DNA of 64,000 nt from CAG-411 sp050875145 (GCA_050875145.1 JBNMLH010000011.1:48567-112566); one strand, 5' to 3'. Counted from the stretch's first letter, positions 1-8,538 are shown. A program made the numbers and translations. Notes: generated by a model not told the origin, from the letters alone.

Positions 1-27
1 GGTGTTGTAGATGGGGCAGTAAAATAA
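1..27 (+). CDS. 3' end of an upstream CDS (partial)
   Basis: The first frame is open from the window edge and reads GVVDGAVK followed by TAA. A terminator-like hairpin starts 12 bases later, which fits the end of a real gene. Too little is visible to name the product. It is supported only by the stop and terminator, so it could be chance. Confidence 0.45.
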   Translation, partial: GVVDGAVK

Positions 28-38
28 ATAACAGAAAT

Positions 39-87
39 AAAAAGCCTTCGCTTTTTCTTTTGAAGAATCAGTGGAGGCTTTTGCTTT
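39..87 (+). terminator. Intrinsic terminator upstream of sigK
   Basis: The arm AAAAGCCTTC (about 40-49) pairs with GGAGGCTTTT (73-82) with one wobble. A smaller hairpin TTCTT/AAGAA sits inside, and a T-rich tail follows. It separates the partial upstream gene from sigK. Confidence 0.6.
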
Positions 88-113
88 ACATTAGAAATAG
101 AATTCGTTATACT
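85..113 (+). promoter_or_regulatory. Sigma-A-like promoter for sigK
   Basis: TTTACA (85-90), a 17-base spacer and TATACT (108-113) form a near-consensus housekeeping promoter, leaving a leader of roughly 70 bases before the sigK start. It immediately follows the terminator. Confidence 0.5.
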
Positions 114-134
114 AAAATTTGAAAGTGGAAAGGC

Positions 135-162
135 ACAAAAATGTGAAAAGTTGCATATTGTA
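135..162 (+). promoter_or_regulatory. Possible sigma-K/sigma-E-type promoter for sigK
   Basis: AC (135-136), 17 bases, then CATATTGTA (154-162) fits the AC-N16/17-CATANNNTA pattern described for sigma-K promoters. Its -10 also fits the looser sigma-E CATANNNT form. Autoregulation of sigK is known in Bacillus. The motif is short and the call rests on pattern and position only. Confidence 0.35.
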
Positions 163-191
163 AAAGAAAGTAATATATGAGGTGCTTAACA

Positions 192-908
192 GTGAAATCT
201 TTTCCAAAACCATTAAGCACCAAGGAGGAGAACCAGTGTCTTTTGGCGTGTAAGAAGGGGGATAAACAGGCTAGGGATGTTTTGATTGAGAGAAATTTAC
301 GCTTAGTAGCCCATATTGTAAAAAAATATCATAACGTAGAGAGGGATACGGAAGATTTGATTTCAGTGGGGACGATTGGATTAATCAAGGCGATTGACAG
401 CTTTCAGCCGGATAAAGGGATACGTCTTGCCACGTATGCCTCATGTTGCATTGAAAATGAGTTATTAATGCTATTGCGTAGCGAGAAAAAGACAGGAAAA
501 GAGGTTTATTTATATGAACCGATAGGCGCAGATAAAGAGGGAAATGAGATTCATTTATTGGATATCATGGAAGGGGAAAATATTGATATAGCCAATAAAA
601 TGGATTTACAAGAAGACATTCGACGGTTATACATTTTTATGAAAAAAGTTCTATCGAAAAGAGAACAGGAAATATTAATACTTCGATATGGACTATATAA
701 TCAAGAAGAACAGACACAAAGAGAAATTGCTCAATATTTAAATATTTCAAGAAGTTATGTTTCAAGAATAGAGAAAAAGGCTTTGGCAAAACTAAAGGAA
801 TGCTATGATACAGAAAGCGGGAATGAATATGTCAGAAAAAATACAAATGAAAAGGAAGATAAAAGAAAAAATAAAGGAGCCGGAACGATACAAGGTGGTT
901 ATGTATAA
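192..908 (+). CDS. sigK: RNA polymerase sporulation sigma factor SigK
   Basis: Sigma-70 family factor of the late mother-cell (SigK) type, which directs RNA polymerase to spore coat and maturation genes. Region 2 is clear from LIERNLRLVAHIVKKY, the DLISVGTIGLIKAID segment and RLATYASCCIENE. Region 4 ends in a helix-turn-helix read as QREIAQYLNISRSYVSRIEK. I place the start at GTG 192 because GAGGTG lies 7 bases upstream; an in-frame ATG at 177 has no such site. The gene is uninterrupted, so there is no skin-like element. About 30 extra C-terminal residues, rich in Lys, Asn and Glu, follow the usual family end and overlap clpS in another frame. Both a sigma-A-like and a sigma-K-like promoter precede it. 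Confidence 0.88.
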   Translation: MKSFPKPLSTKEENQCLLACKKGDKQARDVLIERNLRLVAHIVKKYHNVERDTEDLISVGTIGLIKAIDSFQPDKGIRLATYASCCIENELLMLLRSEKKTGKEVYLYEPIGADKEGNEIHLLDIMEGENIDIANKMDLQEDIRRLYIFMKKVLSKREQEILILRYGLYNQEEQTQREIAQYLNISRSYVSRIEKKALAKLKECYDTESGNEYVRKNTNEKEDKRKNKGAGTIQGGYV

Positions 909-1125
909 TGATGATTTTACGCCTATGGACTTTGTAGTAAATATCTTAATAGATGTGTTTCATAAGACAGAAACGGATGCAATGAGCATTATGCTAAAGA
1001 TACATCAAGGTACAAAAGAAACAATTGGGGAGTATTCTTATGATATAGCAAGAACAAAAGTAGATATATGCACGAGAAGAGCAAGAAATGAAGGGTATCC
1101 TTTTCTTGTGAAAGTGGAACAATAA
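829..1125 (+). CDS. clpS: ATP-dependent Clp protease adaptor ClpS
   Basis: Small adaptor that in studied bacteria delivers N-degron substrates to ClpA. The family signature is plain: YKVVMYNDDFTPMDFVVNIL, then a conserved His in KIHQGTKETIGEYS and the ARTKVD segment. The gene overlaps the sigK tail by about 80 bases in a different frame. I chose ATG 829 because the protein then starts MSEK as family members tend to, with GGGA 6 bases upstream. ATG 805 is an alternative with a better AAGGA site that adds eight residues. clpA follows after 43 bases, supporting a ClpS-ClpA pair. Confidence 0.88.
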   Translation: MSEKIQMKRKIKEKIKEPERYKVVMYNDDFTPMDFVVNILIDVFHKTETDAMSIMLKIHQGTKETIGEYSYDIARTKVDICTRRARNEGYPFLVKVEQ

Positions 1126-1168
1126 GTAAAAAACAACGTAACTTAAGGTGAAAGGGTTGGTATAAGAT

Positions 1169-3382
1169 ATGAAGATTTCAAAAGAAGTGGAAGAACTTTT
1201 AACAGATATGGCACTATTAGCAGATAAATTGCATCATGAATTTGTAACCCCAGAGCATTTGCTTTTTGTGCTGACTTACAATGAAATATTTGCTGATTCT
1301 TTTGCAGATTGTGGAGGAGATGTTAATCAATTAAGGGGAAGTCTCGAAACTTATATGAGAGAGAATGTAGAAACAATTACAACAGGAAAGGCTGAACTTA
1401 GTGTTGGTTTAAATGATGTATTGATGGAAGCAGAGGGGCAGGCAGTATCCAGTGACAGGTTTGTTGTAGAAATTACACATTTGTTATATGGAGTATTGAG
1501 CTTAGATAATAGTTATGCAGCCTTTTATATTCACACACAAAAGGTAGATCCAACAGAATTGCTGGCAAGGATGAATGAACGGAAAATAGAAGAAGAGAAT
1601 AAGGAACATATAGAAAAAGCAAAGAGTAAAATGAGCACAGATGAGTCAGCAAAAGAGCATTGGAGTGATTATGTTGTCTGTATGAATGATACGGTTCAAG
1701 AACGAATGCCTTTAATTGGAAGAGAAGAGGAATTGGAACGTACACTGCAGGTTTTGTGCAGAAAATATAAAAATAATCCATTGCATATAGGAGAGCCGGG
1801 AGTAGGAAAGACGGCTTTGGCATATGGTGTTGCAAGACGAATTAATGAAGGAAAAGTACCGGAGAAGTTAAAAGATGCAAAAATATATGCATTAGATTTG
1901 GGAACGATTATCGCTGGAACGCAATTTAGAGGCGACTTTGAAAAAAGATTGAAAATGATTATGGATGGGATTCAAAAGGAGAAGAACATCATAGTTTATA
2001 TAGATGAAATTCACAATATTGTTGGCGCAGGTGCCACCAATGGTGGCACAATGGATGCAGCCAATTTATTGAAACCGTATTTGGCATTGGGAGAAATACG
2101 TTTTATTGGTTCTACGACCTATGAAGAGTATAAAAAGACGTTTTCAAAAAATAAAAGTCTAATTCGACGTTTTCAAAATATTGATATAAAGGAGCCTACA
2201 CAGGAGGAAGCAGTACAGATATTAGATGGGATTCGTAAACACTATGAGCAGTATCATGGAGTACGATATTCAAAAGGAACGATGGAATATGCAGTGGAAT
2301 TAAGTGCGAAATATATGAATGAAAAATTTCTTCCAGACAAAGCGATTGACTTGATAGATGAGGCGGGAGCATATAGAGTGATGCATCCGACTGACAGAAA
2401 GACACAGATGGTAGACAAAAAATTATTAGAAGCAGTTGTAGCTAAAATTGGAAATGTACCATCAAAACAGATAGAAGCCAATGAAAGAAAACAGTTGGCA
2501 GAATTAGAAAAAAATATATCAAAACGCGTATTTGGACAGGATGAAGCAGTCAAAGAATTATCAAATGCAGTAAAGTTTGCTAGGGCAGGTCTGAATGAAG
2601 AGGACAAGCCATTAGCGAGCCTATTGTTTGTGGGACCAACGGGGGTAGGAAAAACAGAGGTAGCAAAAACTTTGGCAGATGTTTTGGGCGTTTCACTGGT
2701 TCGATTTGATATGAGTGAATATGCAGAAAAACACACAGTCGCAAAGCTTATTGGTTCTCCAGCAGGTTATGTAGGTTATGAAGAAGGTGGGCTATTAACG
2801 GAAACTATCCGAAAAAAACCATATTGTGTACTTCTTTTGGATGAAATTGAAAAAGCGCATCCTGATATATTTAATGTTTTGTTGCAGGTAATGGATTATG
2901 CGACACTTACAGACAATCAAGGAAGAAAGGCAGATTTTAGAAATGTAATACTGATTATGACTTCTAATGCAGGTGCCAGTAAAGTAGGAAAAACCTTGGT
3001 GGGATTTGGAGAAAGAACAATTAGTAAAGATGCAATTATGGATGAGGTAAAACGAGTATTTCAGCCAGAATTTCGTAATCGTTTGGATCGCATTATCACA
3101 TTCAATCATATGGATGATGCGATGGCAGAAAAGATTGTGAAAAAACAAATTGCACTACTTGCACAAAAATTGGAAAAACAAAAAATTTCATTGGAAATTA
3201 CCTCGGCTTGTGCAAAATACTTGAAAGAAAAAGGAATCAGTCAGGAATATGGGGCGAGAGAGATCAATCGTGTAATCAATACAGAGATTAAACCTTTATT
3301 AGTCGATAAGATTTTATTTGGAAAGCTAAAGAAAGGTGGCAATTGCGTTGTTGATTATGTAAACGAAAAATTGACCTGTTAA
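1169..3382 (+). CDS. clpA: ATP-dependent Clp protease ATP-binding subunit ClpA
   Basis: Hexameric AAA+ unfoldase that feeds proteins to ClpP. Order of parts: Clp N-domain (about 1-150), first AAA module with Walker A GEPGVGKT and Walker B IIVYIDEIH, second AAA module with GPTGVGKTEVAK and VLLLDEIEKAHPD, then the small C-terminal domain. At 737 residues it is close to E. coli ClpA (758). It lacks the long middle coiled coil of ClpB and a ClpC-type M-domain, which together with adjacent clpS argues for ClpA over ClpC. The first Walker A is preceded by LHIG instead of the usual LxVG. A terminator closes the unit 20 bases after the stop. Confidence 0.92.
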   Translation: MKISKEVEELLTDMALLADKLHHEFVTPEHLLFVLTYNEIFADSFADCGGDVNQLRGSLETYMRENVETITTGKAELSVGLNDVLMEAEGQAVSSDRFVVEITHLLYGVLSLDNSYAAFYIHTQKVDPTELLARMNERKIEEENKEHIEKAKSKMSTDESAKEHWSDYVVCMNDTVQERMPLIGREEELERTLQVLCRKYKNNPLHIGEPGVGKTALAYGVARRINEGKVPEKLKDAKIYALDLGTIIAGTQFRGDFEKRLKMIMDGIQKEKNIIVYIDEIHNIVGAGATNGGTMDAANLLKPYLALGEIRFIGSTTYEEYKKTFSKNKSLIRRFQNIDIKEPTQEEAVQILDGIRKHYEQYHGVRYSKGTMEYAVELSAKYMNEKFLPDKAIDLIDEAGAYRVMHPTDRKTQMVDKKLLEAVVAKIGNVPSKQIEANERKQLAELEKNISKRVFGQDEAVKELSNAVKFARAGLNEEDKPLASLLFVGPTGVGKTEVAKTLADVLGVSLVRFDMSEYAEKHTVAKLIGSPAGYVGYEEGGLLTETIRKKPYCVLLLDEIEKAHPDIFNVLLQVMDYATLTDNQGRKADFRNVILIMTSNAGASKVGKTLVGFGERTISKDAIMDEVKRVFQPEFRNRLDRIITFNHMDDAMAEKIVKKQIALLAQKLEKQKISLEITSACAKYLKEKGISQEYGAREINRVINTEIKPLLVDKILFGKLKKGGNCVVDYVNEKLTC

Positions 3383-3402
3383 AGAGGAATGTTAAATATG
3401 CG

Positions 3403-3440
3403 AAAAGCGTCTATCGTTTGATGGACGCTTTTATATTTTT
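3403..3440 (+). terminator. Intrinsic terminator after clpA
   Basis: AAAAGCGTCTATC and GATGGACGCTTTT form a 13-bp stem with one wobble around a GTTT loop, followed by TTATATTTTT. Confidence 0.85.
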
Positions 3441-3480
3441 GCAGTTTAGGTAGAAAATAATAAGAATATTACATACTTTA

Positions 3481-3507
3481 TTACAAAAATTTTAAATCTT
3501 TTTGTAA
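3481..3507. repeat. Inverted repeat upstream of the surface-protein promoter
   Basis: TTACAAAAA (3481-3489) and TTTTTGTAA (3499-3507) are perfect 9-base inverted arms around 9 bases. It lies about 24 bases upstream of a -35 box, a position suited to a regulator site. It is AT-rich, so chance is not excluded. Confidence 0.4.
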
Positions 3508-3530
3508 AAATTAAATATGGGGCAGTCGAA

Positions 3531-3559
3531 TTGAGAAAAGGGTGATAGTTTGCTATACT
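3531..3559 (+). promoter_or_regulatory. Sigma-A-like promoter of the large surface protein
   Basis: TTGAGA (3531-3536), 17-base spacer, TATACT (3554-3559). Because this lies inside the longest possible frame that opens at GTG 3542, it argues that translation really starts at ATG 3602. Confidence 0.65.
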
Positions 3560-3601
3560 AATAGAAAAAGACTTATATATATGCGACAAGGGGATGGTCA
3601 T

Positions 3602-6600
3602 ATGAACAAAAGAAAAATAGGAGCAATCGTTTGTTTTTTCGTTCTTTTTATGACAATATTTACAATGGGGATGTATTATTGGAATTCAGATGAAAAACAT
3701 TCGATGGCAGAATATACAATAAGTGAACCCAATAATAATTCCAGTCAGGAAATCATTTCTTTTGATACAACTTTTTATAATTATCGTTATGATAATGAAA
3801 TTTATAATAATAGTCGAAACCAGGGAGCGCAGAGTTGTTATGACAGTGGAGTGATTCCTTTTGGTTCCTTTGATGGTAAATTGAGTGATTATTATAAAAA
3901 TAACAATGTGAAAGTGGGTATTTATACGGGAAATTTTTATAATTATTATGGTGGTTTGACTTCGAAAAAAATAGATTTTCCAGGATATTATTATTTTCGT
4001 TGGGCTGCCAATATTGCAAATAGACATATACCATATGACGCAGTATGTCAAAATATTGTATCTGATACTTTAAAAGGTTTTGATATGTCGGATTATACAA
4101 GTGGAACTTTGATGAGTAAAAAAAATTCCAGTGGGGAAGTTGCAACTCCTTATTTTGATACAGATTTTTTGAATAGTAAAGTAAATGGTGTCTCTATTGG
4201 TGCTACAAAGGAGCATGTTGGATTCCCATTTAGAAAAGTTACATCAGGTAGTAAGAAAGGTTACTATGAGTTTGATAGTAGTAAGGATGTAGTACGCTTT
4301 GATGGAATGAGTGGCAATACATCTCAAGATAGTTATTATTTTGGAAGTAAAGGAAAATTAAATTATTATTATAATGAAAAGCAGGTATATTGTGCAGCTT
4401 CAAGTTCCGCACAATTTTTCCCTTATAATAATAGTAATGGGTCAGGACAGGTTGGTCGAACTTCAAGTGAGCAAAAGGCACTGGATTATGGATTTGGAGT
4501 AAGATTTAATATTCCATTTCGTCTTTCAGAAGACGGAATGGTTGATGGAAAATCTATGGTATTCAAGTTTGAGGGAGATGATGATGTATGGATTTTTCTG
4601 GATGGTGAATTGGTCTTAGACTTGGGCGGACAGCATGGTAAGGCAACGGGAACAATTGATTTTAGTGGTACGGATGAGACTGCTAAGTCCACTGTTGCAA
4701 AAATCACATACGCAAATGGTTCTACGGATGCATCCTATACGGTTATGAGTGATAAAATTTTAGCGGAAGATACATATATAAAATCAAATGTGTCAAATAC
4801 AATTACAGGTATAAAAAAAGGTGCAGACCATCAGCATGTTTTAACTATATTCTACATGGAACGAGGTATGATGGAGTCAAACTTCCATATGCTATTTAAC
4901 TTTGTGCCTGCCAATGAAGTTATGCCTACACCAACCCCTACGATAGAGCCTGTTACTGCAGAAAAGGCAACAGGAACATTAAAAATAAAAAATCAATTAC
5001 AGATTCCAAACAGTATCAATGATACATTTTTGCAGGCTGTATACGATTTGGCAGAAGAAGATGTATTTCAGTATTCGGTTGAAAATCAAGGAACAAAAGC
5101 AGAGAATGTAGATGATAGTGAAATTAAATATCCAAGCGGGAAATTGACAGTCAGACAAAATGAGAATACTACGAGTAAGGAAAAGTCATATCTGAGCTTT
5201 GGAGCAGAGCCGAATGTGAGAGTATATTTTGATTTAAGTACTGCAATAAATTTAATGTCAAATGATGGTAGTAAGCAATGGGGAACATCAAATAAAATAC
5301 CATATATTGAAATTGACGGAAAAAGTTATGCAATGACAGAATATCAGACTGGTATTTTCTATTATGATGTTAGAGTTGGAAAAACAATAAAATTTCATAA
5401 TGGTTCAGCTAATAATGGAAATGCATGTAAAACACATGGGGGAGTGAAGATAACTTCTGACGCGGATGGAAAGGTGTATAAATGCACCTCTTTGGGAGAT
5501 AATGGTACACTAAGCGGTTCACTTTCTGCTACAGCTACTTATCCTACAATTGGAACAAATACGAAACTGTATAGCAACAATTTGCCATATCAATCAGCAG
5601 GTGAGTTAGCACCTACTTTTGTTCCTACATCAGAAAACAATTTTAATAAAGTGAATGATACTTCATATGAGTTAGAAGAAGCTTATTTGGCACCATTGGA
5701 TTCAAATATTTTAATAAATAGCGAAACTACTTCAGGAATTACAGATAGTAATGGAGTATTTGGGCTTTTTTATGATGACAGTGCTACTTTCTTAAAGCAA
5801 TTTGCAAAGGGAAGTCAAATGCGAGTAATTCAAAAGGATAGTTTATTGCAACCAGAACGATATAGTGGTTCTATGTCAGAAAATACAGATGCAACCGAAG
5901 CACTTACTACATTTGTAACACCGACCTCTGCACGTTCGGCAAGCAACTACTATTATACAGATATATCAGCTGTAAGCTCAAGTGTAGATGGCACAGCATC
6001 AGAAGCAGTAGATGTATCCTATGATTACCGCTATAACTTTTTGAATGGCTCCAGCATCAGCGAGAGTGATCCTGTTAATATTACAGAAACCTTTACCAAT
6101 ACAGTAAAAACAGGTTCTTTAGTATTGTCTAAAAAGTTAAATGGTAATTTGAATGACTGGAGTAATTATTCCTATGGATATGAAATTAAATTTTCGAATG
6201 TGTTTGGTGGTTCGGATTCAACTTTAACGTTGTACACAGGAGCTTACAAGTTAGTAGAAGAAGATGGAACTACAACAGAAAAAACAACCGCCAATGGAGT
6301 AATCACCTTGCAACCTGGACAGAAGGCAGTGATTGCAGGGATTCCAGTAGGAACAAAGTATCAGGTAAAAGAGAGTGTTGCAGATGGAACCATTGTAAAT
6401 GATATGAATGTTGTGTATAAGGCGAGTCTGGATGATGATACATTCGAATCGCCAGAGTACAACGAAACTTCTGCGGAAGCTGGAATTGCAATTGATAAGG
6501 AGACAAGGACGATAACGGGTGAAATTCCTTGTAGTATTATCAATAAATTCTATAATAAGGAAACCGCAGAATATAAGAAGGTCAAGGTTGTGATTACCTA

Positions 6601-7597
6601 TACAAATCAGTTTGGAGCAATTTCTATTACAAAAAGAATTGCAGGTGATGTCAACGAAGCACAGTATTATAAAAATACGACAGGAAAAGAAAAGGAATAT
6701 AACTTTACGATAAAGAATGTATCTGATGCCACTCTGTATTCTGGCCCATATAAGGTATATACCTATAAAAACTCCATTGACGAAGACGATGGTTTTGATG
6801 TTACAACAAAATCAACAACAAATGGGCAGATTACACTAAAGCCAGGAGAAAAGGCAGAAATTTGTGAACTTCCATTGTCCGTTGGAAATACCTATACTGT
6901 GACAGAAAATATAGATGATACTGATATTTTTTATCTAGGAGCAATAAAGATAACGGAAGGACAAGCAAAGACAGCCACAACGTCTGCTATTACTACTATG
7001 ACTTTAGATGAAACCAATGCTTCTGTGCAGATGGTGTATAATAACCGTTATAGCAAATCCTTTATTCAACTGGATAAATATGTAGATGCATTGTATTATG
7101 GTGATAAAGCATATTCAAAGGACAAGTCTTATCAGGATTTGGCAAACGCAAAGCAAAGCTTTTTGTTTGAGATAAAACAGTATAAAACAGAAGCAGATGC
7201 AAAGAATGACGAGAATGTTGAAAATAGTTTTACGGTTACTCTCAATCTGGATGAAACCGCAGAAAAATTATCAGCTCCAAAGCCGTCTGTGGATGGAACT
7301 ACGTTTTCTTACAAAATAAGTAAGAAGGTACAGGTTGTAGGAAATCGATATTATCGTATTAAAGAAGATACAACTTGGTCATGGAAATATAAACTGGTAA
7401 AAGTTAATTATGACGTAGCTTCTTTTATACAAGAAAATTTTGAAGATACTAGATTTGGTGATACGATAAATGATAATGAAGTGATTTTAAAAAGTAATTG
7501 TGATGAAAAAGCGTTACCGATCGCACAGTTTTACAATAAGCAAAAAGATACGGACATCGAGGGGGACACAGATGATGCGATAAATGAGATTCATTGA
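3602..7597 (+). CDS. Large fibro-slime / Cna-B-like cell-surface protein
   Basis: A 1331-residue secreted or membrane-tethered protein, probably an adhesin or matrix component. One hydrophobic segment follows MNKRK near the N-terminus. The region around residues 50-290 is rich in Tyr and Asn. Residues about 290-435 match the fibro-slime/PA14-like pattern, with FEGDDDVWIFLDGELVLDLGG as the core (the run is split here only by residue limits of the domain). A PTPTPTIEP linker follows. From about 838 there are two or three Cna-B-like units beginning GSLVLSKKL and GAISITKRI, with NGVITLQPGQKA and NGQITLKPGEKA repeats. There is no LPXTG-like motif or C-terminal membrane helix. The start is ATG 3602, 7 bases after AAGGGGA. 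A terminator separates it from the SipW operon. Function is inferred from domains and context. Confidence 0.8.
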   Translation: MNKRKIGAIVCFFVLFMTIFTMGMYYWNSDEKHSMAEYTISEPNNNSSQEIISFDTTFYNYRYDNEIYNNSRNQGAQSCYDSGVIPFGSFDGKLSDYYKNNNVKVGIYTGNFYNYYGGLTSKKIDFPGYYYFRWAANIANRHIPYDAVCQNIVSDTLKGFDMSDYTSGTLMSKKNSSGEVATPYFDTDFLNSKVNGVSIGATKEHVGFPFRKVTSGSKKGYYEFDSSKDVVRFDGMSGNTSQDSYYFGSKGKLNYYYNEKQVYCAASSSAQFFPYNNSNGSGQVGRTSSEQKALDYGFGVRFNIPFRLSEDGMVDGKSMVFKFEGDDDVWIFLDGELVLDLGGQHGKATGTIDFSGTDETAKSTVAKITYANGSTDASYTVMSDKILAEDTYIKSNVSNTITGIKKGADHQHVLTIFYMERGMMESNFHMLFNFVPANEVMPTPTPTIEPVTAEKATGTLKIKNQLQIPNSINDTFLQAVYDLAEEDVFQYSVENQGTKAENVDDSEIKYPSGKLTVRQNENTTSKEKSYLSFGAEPNVRVYFDLSTAINLMSNDGSKQWGTSNKIPYIEIDGKSYAMTEYQTGIFYYDVRVGKTIKFHNGSANNGNACKTHGGVKITSDADGKVYKCTSLGDNGTLSGSLSATATYPTIGTNTKLYSNNLPYQSAGELAPTFVPTSENNFNKVNDTSYELEEAYLAPLDSNILINSETTSGITDSNGVFGLFYDDSATFLKQFAKGSQMRVIQKDSLLQPERYSGSMSENTDATEALTTFVTPTSARSASNYYYTDISAVSSSVDGTASEAVDVSYDYRYNFLNGSSISESDPVNITETFTNTVKTGSLVLSKKLNGNLNDWSNYSYGYEIKFSNVFGGSDSTLTLYTGAYKLVEEDGTTTEKTTANGVITLQPGQKAVIAGIPVGTKYQVKESVADGTIVNDMNVVYKASLDDDTFESPEYNETSAEAGIAIDKETRTITGEIPCSIINKFYNKETAEYKKVKVVITYTNQFGAISITKRIAGDVNEAQYYKNTTGKEKEYNFTIKNVSDATLYSGPYKVYTYKNSIDEDDGFDVTTKSTTNGQITLKPGEKAEICELPLSVGNTYTVTENIDDTDIFYLGAIKITEGQAKTATTSAITTMTLDETNASVQMVYNNRYSKSFIQLDKYVDALYYGDKAYSKDKSYQDLANAKQSFLFEIKQYKTEADAKNDENVENSFTVTLNLDETAEKLSAPKPSVDGTTFSYKISKKVQVVGNRYYRIKEDTTWSWKYKLVKVNYDVASFIQENFEDTRFGDTINDNEVILKSNCDEKALPIAQFYNKQKDTDIEGDTDDAINEIH

Positions 7598-7624
7598 TAT
7601 AGCATTAGAATGAAAATGTGTATG

Positions 7625-7673
7625 CCGACCACCAAAAGTAGAGTAAATGAACGATTGGGGGTCGGTAATTTTT
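7625..7673 (+). terminator. Intrinsic terminator after the large surface protein
   Basis: CCGACC-A-CCAA (7625-7635) pairs with TTGG-G-GGTCGG (about 7655-7665), with one A/G mismatch, followed by TAATTTTT. It implies that sipW is transcribed separately. Confidence 0.75.
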
Positions 7674-7826
7674 ATGAAAATACACAAAAACATAAAAAAA
7701 CAAATATAAAATAGCGTTATGTGAAACATTTTTTTAATAGCGTGAAAACTATATGCATAATTACAAAAAACTGGTGAAATTTACTTAAATTAAGAGGAAA
7801 AAATAGTAAAAAAGCATAAAAACGTA

Positions 7827-7855
7827 TTGAAAAATGGGAATGATTATGGTATTTT
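7827..7855 (+). promoter_or_regulatory. Sigma-A-like promoter of the SipW operon
   Basis: TTGAAA (7827-7832), 17 bases, TATTTT (7850-7855). It is the best promoter match between the terminator and sipW and leaves a leader of about 120 bases. Confidence 0.5.
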
Positions 7856-7880
7856 ATAGATAGATAATAAAAAAAGTGCA

Positions 7881-7907
7881 TAAATGCCACATAAAATTGT
7901 GCATTTA
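7881..7907 (+). promoter_or_regulatory. Hairpin in the sipW leader
   Basis: TAAATGCCACA and TGTGCATTTA pair over 10 bp with one bulged C and a TAAAAT loop. It lies within the predicted leader, 75 bases before the start codon. It is not followed by a T-run, so it is not a terminator. Role unknown. Confidence 0.4.
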
Positions 7908-7980
7908 ACACAAAAGTAATAAAACGGAAATATTAATGAAAAATGTGTAACAAAATGTAAACTTTTTGGGGGGGAATGTT

Positions 7981-8496
7981 ATGAAATTTATTAAGGGAGT
8001 GCAGAGAACAATTAATGCAATGCTTGCGTTAATTATTTTAGTTCTGTTGCTGGTATTTTTTGTACCGCAGTGTATGGGTTATCAACCATACAATATACAG
8101 ACAGGAAGCATGAGACCAAAGTATCCCATTGGGAGTATGATTTATGTGAAGGCTGCATCTTTTGATGCGATACATAAGGGAGATGTAATTACTTATCGTA
8201 CTGCTGAAGATAGTGGTTGGGTAGTAACACATAGAGTTACAAAGATTGATAAAAAGGAACAAACAATTGTTACAAAAGGAGATGCAAATAATTCTGAGGA
8301 TGGAGCTATTTCATATGGTTCCGTAATTGGAAAAGCCAGTAACTTTAGTATTCCTTATTTAGGAAAAATTTCTACAGAGTATCAAAATGGAAATGGTAAA
8401 ATCATTACCGTTGTATGTATTGTAGTATTACTCGGAGTATCTTTTTTACTTGATTTGGTAAAAAAACAAACCGATTTAGAAGAAGGAGAAGAATAA
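7981..8496 (+). CDS. sipW: SipW-type signal peptidase I
   Basis: ER-type signal peptidase that matures TasA-like proteins in Bacillus. The 171-residue protein has an N-terminal membrane helix (about 12-32) and a second near the C-terminus (about 140-160). Catalytic Ser is in TGSMRP (S43). The general base is His in VVTHRV (H84), not the Lys of bacterial-type peptidases, and Asp is in KGDANN (D101). ATG 7981 is chosen over TTG 7966, which lies in the ribosome-binding region; the site is an unusual run of seven G. It heads an operon of five SipW-type-signal proteins, which are its likely substrates. Confidence 0.88.
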   Translation: MKFIKGVQRTINAMLALIILVLLLVFFVPQCMGYQPYNIQTGSMRPKYPIGSMIYVKAASFDAIHKGDVITYRTAEDSGWVVTHRVTKIDKKEQTIVTKGDANNSEDGAISYGSVIGKASNFSIPYLGKISTEYQNGNGKIITVVCIVVLLGVSFLLDLVKKQTDLEEGEE

Positions 8497-8538
8497 GTTT
8501 CGTTCCGATTACAACAGTATGGAAGGGGGGCGGACAGT

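Larger units (their letters stand above)
7598..7980 (+). other. Intergenic region between the surface protein and sipW
   Basis: This 383-base stretch holds a terminator (7625-7673), a sigma-A-like promoter (7827-7855) and a leader with an imperfect hairpin (7881-7907) and a G7 tract before sipW. I see no credible gene in it. Confidence 0.7.

Noticed and set aside
192..908. sigK interrupted by a skin-like element
   Set aside because: The gene is continuous from region 2 to region 4 with no insertion.
2254..2736. 160-codon minus-strand frame inside clpA
   Set aside because: Antisense to a strongly conserved AAA+ gene; Ser/Phe-rich product with no motif.
3542..3601. Upstream GTG start for the large surface protein
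   Set aside because: The extension contains the -10 box of the promoter and has no ribosome-binding site; ATG 3602 has AAGGGGA.
7674..7980. Cyclic di-GMP riboswitch before sipW
   Set aside because: I looked for the conserved core expected for matrix operons but the leader is too AT-rich and lacks it; only a simple hairpin is present.
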